From positions 1 to 28,187 of the forward strand of contig JBHHXG010000018.1 in assembly GCA_046756985.1 (NCBI GenBank): a stretch of 28,187 nucleotides of DNA, given 5' to 3'. The DNA comes from JBHHXG01 sp046756985 (lineage in GTDB: Bacteria > Pseudomonadota > Zetaproteobacteria > Mariprofundales > Mariprofundaceae). The notes under the pieces were generated by a model. That model did no database searches and was not told the origin of the DNA. It was given only the letters and a program-made list of their open reading frames with translations. Below are positions 24,710 through 28,187 of this stretch, piece by piece (the stretch's first letter is position 1; every line of letters starts with the position of its first letter). Made by a program: the position numbers and the translations under genes.

Positions 24710-25530
24710 TTCGTTTCTTGCCTCATATAGGCGATAATGTCCTGAACTTCATCATCAGAAAGGCTCTTGACGGCCTTTCTGCCTTCGCGATCCACATGGC
24801 GGCCGTGACGGATACGCAGGTCAAGCATGTGGTCGTCAAGATCAGAAAGCTTTTTAAAGCGTTTGGCGGCATGGCCGACGATTCGGATGTCCTTCGGAGC
24901 CGCATGGCAGGACTTGCAGCTATTCGCATATAATCCGGCACCACGCCCGGCATCTCCCTGATAGCGCAGTGAATACACATAATTGGCGATATCCGCGATG
25001 TCTGTGTTCGAAAGCTGGTGACGCTTGGCTGTCATCAACGTGCCAGACCGTCCATATCGGATGGTATGAACGATTTCTGACAGGTCGAGTTTGCTGTAAA
25101 CCAGGTTTTTAGCGCCAATGTTGGTCTTGGCGCGGCCATCATTTCCATGGCAGGAAGCACAGACTGCCTTGAATCGTGCCTTGCCATTGGTCAGATTCGG
25201 TGTGTAGGTGAAAGTTTTTATGTAATCTACCAATGCTTCGATCTCAAACGGGTCCAGCTTGTATTTCATGGCCCGCATCGAGGTCATGTGAGTGCCGTGC
25301 ATGATGATTCGGCGCAGTTCGTCAGTAGATAAATAAGGTGCCGCAGCACGGTGGTTGCGGGCCGGGAATGGCTTCAGTTTCCGGCCGTAGTCTGTGACAG
25401 AGCCATCTACACTGTGGCATTTGGAGCAGTTTGTTTCATACAGCTTCTTGCCATCTGGAAGGTTGGAAGCGTAAGCGCTACCCATAGATAGAGCCACACA
25501 ACCTACTAATATTAAAAGGATTTTGCGCAT
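24706..25530 (-). CDS. Periplasmic triheme c-type cytochrome
   Basis: 274 aa with a signal peptide (MRKILLILVGCVALSMGSAYAS) and three class I cytochrome c domains with CXXCH sites at C35-H39 (CSKCH), C124-H128 (CASCH) and C205-H209 (CKSCH). Each domain has a distal methionine candidate. The first two domains resemble the diheme protein encoded at 26759-27346 (shared LKPxPAR, HxxxLxxxxIxA patterns); the third is extra. The ATG at 25530 is chosen because a G-rich GGGGGAAGG lies just upstream; the frame extends 9 codons further. It is 16 nt downstream of the monoheme cytochrome gene and overlaps hemN. Role inferred: electron shuttle or branch point near the bc-type complex; partner unknown. Confidence 0.87.
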   Translation of the reverse strand: MRKILLILVGCVALSMGSAYASNLPDGKKLYETNCSKCHSVDGSVTDYGRKLKPFPARNHRAAAPYLSTDELRRIIMHGTHMTSMRAMKYKLDPFEIEALVDYIKTFTYTPNLTNGKARFKAVCASCHGNDGRAKTNIGAKNLVYSKLDLSEIVHTIRYGRSGTLMTAKRHQLSNTDIADIANYVYSLRYQGDAGRGAGLYANSCKSCHAAPKDIRIVGHAAKRFKKLSDLDDHMLDLRIRHGRHVDREGRKAVKSLSDDEVQDIIAYMRQETK

Positions 25531-25546
25531 ACCTTCCCCCAGTGAT

Positions 25547-25861
25547 TTATTTTGCACAGGGGTTGTTGCCCTGCTGAGCCTTCAAGTATGCCACGACCGC
25601 ATCAATTTCTGCATCAGAAAGTTTGCTGCCGTATTTGGGCATGCTTTTTCGCCCACTCTTGATGGTTGTTTTCAGCACTTCAACATCGGCGTTCATGTTT
25701 TTGACTGCCGGGCCCATTTTCTTCCTGGTCATGTGATGGCACATCTTGCACTTGCCTTTGAATATCTTGGCACCATCCGACGTATCTGAGGCCATGACGG
25801 GCGTGGCCATAAAAGCAGCAACAGCAAGAGCTGCGAGCATTGTTGCGAAATATTTTTTCAT
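25547..25861 (-). CDS. Small monoheme c-type cytochrome
   Basis: 104 aa with a signal peptide (MKKYFATMLAALAVAAFMAT..MAS), leaving a mature protein of about 80 residues with one CKMCH heme site (C38-H42) and a likely Met ligand in KSMPKYGSKLSDAEI. The pattern is a soluble class I cytochrome c with a C-terminal AVVAYLKAQ helix. GGAGGAA 7 nt upstream supports the ATG at 25861 over the longer frame to 25888. Likely a mobile periplasmic electron carrier for the neighbouring membrane complex or terminal oxidase. The 91-bp gap upstream shows no clear promoter. Confidence 0.88.
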   Translation of the reverse strand: MKKYFATMLAALAVAAFMATPVMASDTSDGAKIFKGKCKMCHHMTRKKMGPAVKNMNADVEVLKTTIKSGRKSMPKYGSKLSDAEIDAVVAYLKAQQGNNPCAK

Positions 25862-25952
25862 CTTCTTATTCCTCCTTTTCATGGTCAAATCTAGTCGAAT
25901 CGAACTGTTGTCGCTGTCTGTAATATTCCCCCGGCTTGGTGCACTGCGTACG

Positions 25953-26693
25953 CTACATTTCGATCGGAACCTGCTTGGGTTTATAGAACCACATCTGGTA
26001 AAGCGAAACCAGAACCTGAGCGGCGAAAGATATGCCCATCAGTCCACCGGCAATGACCACCACAATGGCAAAGCCCGGGAATGCCTTGGTGATGTACCAG
26101 GACATGATATCCAGCAGCATAGCGAAAAAGGGAATGCCCACGGTGATACGCTTCACCATGACCGGCATTTCGCACAGGATGAAGATGCGCCCGACAAAAA
26201 ACAGGATGAAGGCAATGCCGAACAGGTGGATGTGCGACACGCGCACCAGACTTTGCACCGAGGCACCGGTATCGGCCTTGGTCATCTCCAGCGCTTCTTC
26301 GTAATTTGTCAGCGGTGGAAGGCCCATTCCTGATGCTTGCGAGTGGCACATGACACAGTTGTTGTTGAAAATAGGCGCAATCTTGTCATTAAACTCATCG
26401 ACGTTTGTACCATTTGCGATCCAGTCAAAAATGATTTGTTTCTGGTCAGGGAATTCCAGGTTACCAGCCATGGAGCCGTTCAGGGCAGCACCCAGCCGTG
26501 TCCTCTGATGCTCCCCATAATAGGCGATGCGCACGTCTTCCACCGACAGCCCCGGCTGGCCGTCACGGCCCTGGTGGGAGAAGTAGAGGTGAACCATGGC
26601 GAACAGGTATCCCAGCCCTATGGCCAGAAGAAACATGGAGTTAAGGATTCTCTCACTGACAGATGTGTCGTAAAATCGTTTATATTTAGGCAT
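25953..26693 (-). CDS. Membrane-bound monoheme c-type cytochrome of unrecognised family
   Basis: 246 aa that I cannot assign to a named family. Helix 1 (about 20-38) is followed by a periplasmic segment with one CVMCH heme site (C113-H117, NNNCVMCHSQASGMG). Three more helices follow (about 152-174, 184-203, 206-233). H154 and H156 sit at the start of helix 2 (RVSHIHLFGIAF), and H35 lies in helix 1, so a b-type heme or quinone site is conceivable but not shown. There is no cleavable signal peptide. Its place between diheme and monoheme cytochromes suggests a membrane anchor or quinol-linked electron-transfer subunit. It has its own strong promoter candidate at 26735-26762. Confidence 0.8.
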   Translation of the reverse strand: MPKYKRFYDTSVSERILNSMFLLAIGLGYLFAMVHLYFSHQGRDGQPGLSVEDVRIAYYGEHQRTRLGAALNGSMAGNLEFPDQKQIIFDWIANGTNVDEFNDKIAPIFNNNCVMCHSQASGMGLPPLTNYEEALEMTKADTGASVQSLVRVSHIHLFGIAFILFFVGRIFILCEMPVMVKRITVGIPFFAMLLDIMSWYITKAFPGFAIVVVIAGGLMGISFAAQVLVSLYQMWFYKPKQVPIEM

Positions 26694-26718
26694 GTTAGCT
26701 CACTTTTCCGGGGGGAAA

Positions 26719-26730
26719 GGAAAATTTTCC
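26719..26730. promoter_or_regulatory. 12-bp perfect palindrome overlapping the predicted transcription start
   Basis: GGAAAATTTTCC is a perfect palindrome starting 5 nt past the -10 box of the promoter at 26735-26762 (minus strand), where a start site would fall. The position is classic for a repressor operator. Just downstream in the leader, CTTTCC-CCCC-GGAAAAG can form a small hairpin before the ATG at 26693. Confidence 0.5.
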
Positions 26731-26734
26731 AGTC

Positions 26735-26762
26735 ATTATATGAATATGGTTCCTGGCGTCAA
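26735..26762 (-). promoter_or_regulatory. Strong sigma70-type promoter for the membrane cytochrome-hemN genes
   Basis: On the minus strand: TTGACG (26762-26757), a 16-nt spacer, and TATAAT (26740-26735). The -10 is a perfect consensus and the -35 matches 5 of 6. It overlaps the stop of the diheme cytochrome gene and would drive 26693 leftward through hemN, independently of the cytochrome bc promoter outside the window. Confidence 0.65.
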
Positions 26763-27346
26763 TCATGCAGGCCATAGCGCAGCAGGCGCAGCCATGTGAT
26801 GATATCTGCAATAACAGCATTGCCAAGTTCGCGTTTCATGCCCCCCATGATAGTACCCGGATGTCCGTCCCGGATAATTTTTGCCATTTGCTCATCCGAT
26901 AGCTCGGATATCAGCAAATCGGGCGAAGCGACTTTGCTCAGACCCCGGGCATTGCTGCCGTGACAGCGGGCACATTTATTCTGGTAATAGCGTTTGCCGC
27001 GTTGCGGTTTGCTTTGATAGGGGAGGCTGCGAACGAAGGCTGCGATGGCATCGATCTGCGAAACATCCAGATGAGACTCATGCCCATGCATGCCCGTCTT
27101 TGGACTGCCCTGTTTGAGCACTTGCCTGATATCTGCCATTGTGAGAATTGTTGGTCGAAGATCGCGGGCTGGAACAGGTTTAAGGCTTTTGCCGAGAGGG
27201 GTATCTCCGGAACCATCCATACCGTGGCAGGCTGCACATTGTTTTTCATATAATTTGCTGGCATCGATCTGGGCATGCAGAGTGGTTGCGGTTGCAGGGG
27301 CACTGACAAGGACAAAAAGCAGAAGCGTTGCGAACGGTTGATGCAT
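26759..27346 (-). CDS. Periplasmic diheme c-type cytochrome
   Basis: 195 aa with a signal peptide (MHQPFATLLLFVLVSAPATA) and two cytochrome c domains, CXXCH at C37-H41 (CAACHGMDGSG) and C125-H129 (CARCHGSNARG). The layout resembles cytochrome c4 and c-cbb3 type diheme proteins, with Met candidates such as KTGMHGHE and GTIMGGMK. A GGAG Shine-Dalgarno overlaps the end of the cytochrome bc gene, and only 5 nt separate the two, so they are co-transcribed. It may take electrons from the cytochrome bc protein, replacing a classical c1 subunit. This role is inference. Confidence 0.87.
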   Translation of the reverse strand: MHQPFATLLLFVLVSAPATATTLHAQIDASKLYEKQCAACHGMDGSGDTPLGKSLKPVPARDLRPTILTMADIRQVLKQGSPKTGMHGHESHLDVSQIDAIAAFVRSLPYQSKPQRGKRYYQNKCARCHGSNARGLSKVASPDLLISELSDEQMAKIIRDGHPGTIMGGMKRELGNAVIADIITWLRLLRYGLHD

Positions 27347-27351
27347 GGTGA

Positions 27352-28187
27352 TTACTCCAGACTGAACATATAATGGGTCAGTGCTTCGATGTCGGCTTCC
27401 GATAAGCCGAGTTGCTCCGCAGTCGGCATGGTCGAACCCTTAGCGAATGCACCCGGGTTCCTGAAATGGCCGCGAATCCAGTCAGGTGAGCGTCCACTCA
27501 ATCCTTCATAACTGAGATCGGGACCCATGTCGCCGCCTGCACCATGGATCAGGTGGCAGGCCTCGCAATTCGACTTATCATAAATGCGTTTTCCTTCTGC
27601 AACCATAGCCGGGTCTTTATGCAGCGTTTCCGGTGCTGAGCGGATGGCCATGACGGTTAGTGTTACGATAAACACAAGGCCGGTAAAATAGAACGTAATG
27701 GCGAGCCAGCGCTTGCGGGGGTGCCGTTCGGGATTACGATTGTAGAAAGGCAGGGCAACAAGAAGCGCTGCCATAAACCCCGGGATAACCACGGTCCCGA
27801 CCACGATCAGATCCTGCGGGAAATATTTCAGCAGTTCATAAAGAAAGAGAAAATACCACTCAGGTGCGACATGTGCCGGTGAAACTGCCGGATTTGCCGG
27901 CGAGCGCAGAACAGGCGCAAAGTATACGGCTAATACGACCAGAATGAGATACAGTAACAGGGCAAACAGCACGTCGATAAAGAACTGTCGCGGGAAAAAG
28001 AAAGCTTTTTTCTGTTCCAGTGAAGGCGCATCGCCTGAAAATGGGCCAGCAACACCCTGTTTGCGAAACAGGTACAGATGCAGGGCTACCGCCATAAAAA
28101 GCACGGAGGGAAGAATCCAGATGTGCATGGCGAAAAAGCGCGACAGGGTTTGTGCGCCGATGGAGCCGCCGCCCTTGATGAATGTTG
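27352..28187 (-). CDS. Cytochrome b (b6/subunit IV-type) with C-terminal cytochrome c domain (partial, 5' end outside window)
   Basis: The frame is open to the right edge. Before the internal ATG at 28128 the codons read FIKGGGSIGAQTLSRFFAMH, the conserved cytochrome b helix D region, so the gene starts beyond the window and 28128 is not its start. Visible in order: helix D with both heme-b histidine positions (RFFAMH and VALH), the subunit IV part with the Qo-site PEWY motif (VAPEWYFLFLYELLKYF), three helices, then a c-heme site CEACH (SNCEACHLIHGAGGDMGPDL) in a C-terminal cytochrome c domain of about 80 residues. It is thus a quinol:cytochrome c oxidoreductase subunit with b and c fused. 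In Bacillus QcrC a subunit IV-c fusion is known; here the b6-like part is also joined. A Rieske gene is expected upstream, outside the window. Confidence 0.88.
   Translation of the reverse strand, partial: TFIKGGGSIGAQTLSRFFAMHIWILPSVLFMAVALHLYLFRKQGVAGPFSGDAPSLEQKKAFFFPRQFFIDVLFALLLYLILVVLAVYFAPVLRSPANPAVSPAHVAPEWYFLFLYELLKYFPQDLIVVGTVVIPGFMAALLVALPFYNRNPERHPRKRWLAITFYFTGLVFIVTLTVMAIRSAPETLHKDPAMVAEGKRIYDKSNCEACHLIHGAGGDMGPDLSYEGLSGRSPDWIRGHFRNPGAFAKGSTMPTAEQLGLSEADIEALTHYMFSLE

Noticed and set aside
27352..28128. ATG at 28128 as the start of the cytochrome bc gene
   Set aside because: The codons upstream to the window edge encode conserved cytochrome b sequence in the same frame, so this is an internal methionine.

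Overview
The window is a chromosomal segment of a respiratory, Gram-negative, proteobacteria-like organism. It carries TatABC, a bacterial-type AspRS, an E. coli-like Icd, a lipoprotein with a lipobox, and many periplasmic c-type cytochromes. The mix of a large c-cytochrome/bc cluster, oxygen-independent HemN, a membrane pyrophosphatase and a proton-pump-like Hyf complex fits a microaerophilic or anaerobic, possibly chemolithotrophic, lineage. A Mariprofundus-like Zetaproteobacterium is my best guess, but this is an impression and not shown by the sequence. I saw no IS elements, integrases, CRISPR arrays, tRNAs or rRNAs; the window reads as stable core genome.

Layout. 1-2776 (minus): two-subunit pyruvate carboxylase, pycA then pycB (pycB runs off the left edge). 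2919-4166 (plus): tatABC. 4308-12035 (plus): an XRE-cupin regulator followed, with every junction overlapping by 1 or 4 nt, by hyfB-hyfC-hyfE-hyfF-hyfG-hyfI. This is a complex I/hydrogenase-4-like membrane complex. Its large subunit has lost all four NiFe cysteine ligands, while its small subunit keeps a complete 4Fe-4S ligand set. 12049-12510 (minus): a small L,D-transpeptidase. 12630-15246 (plus): soluble pyrophosphatase ppa followed by membrane pyrophosphatase hppA. 15262-17186 (minus): NAD salvage pair pncA-pncB. 17318-23267 (plus): class V aminotransferase, aspS, a DUF4398 lipoprotein, an isocitrate dehydrogenase fused in frame to a YbeL-like zinc-ribbon domain, and a secreted DUF4197 protein. 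23288-28187 (minus): hemN and a cytochrome cluster, namely triheme, monoheme, membrane-bound monoheme and diheme cytochromes, and a cytochrome b with a C-terminal c-heme domain (cut by the right edge).

How the parts work together. Several modules deal with energy conservation: quinol/cytochrome c electron transfer (cytochrome bc plus accessory cytochromes, with HemN for heme supply), an ion-translocating Hyf-like complex of unknown electron partner, and PPi-driven ion pumping. Tat export would serve cofactor-bearing periplasmic proteins such as a Rieske subunit, although none is visible here. The two most unusual items are the cysteine-less hydrogenase-like complex with its coupled regulator, and the Icd-zinc-ribbon fusion, whose junction falls exactly at the normal Icd C-terminus and carries an internal Shine-Dalgarno/ATG.
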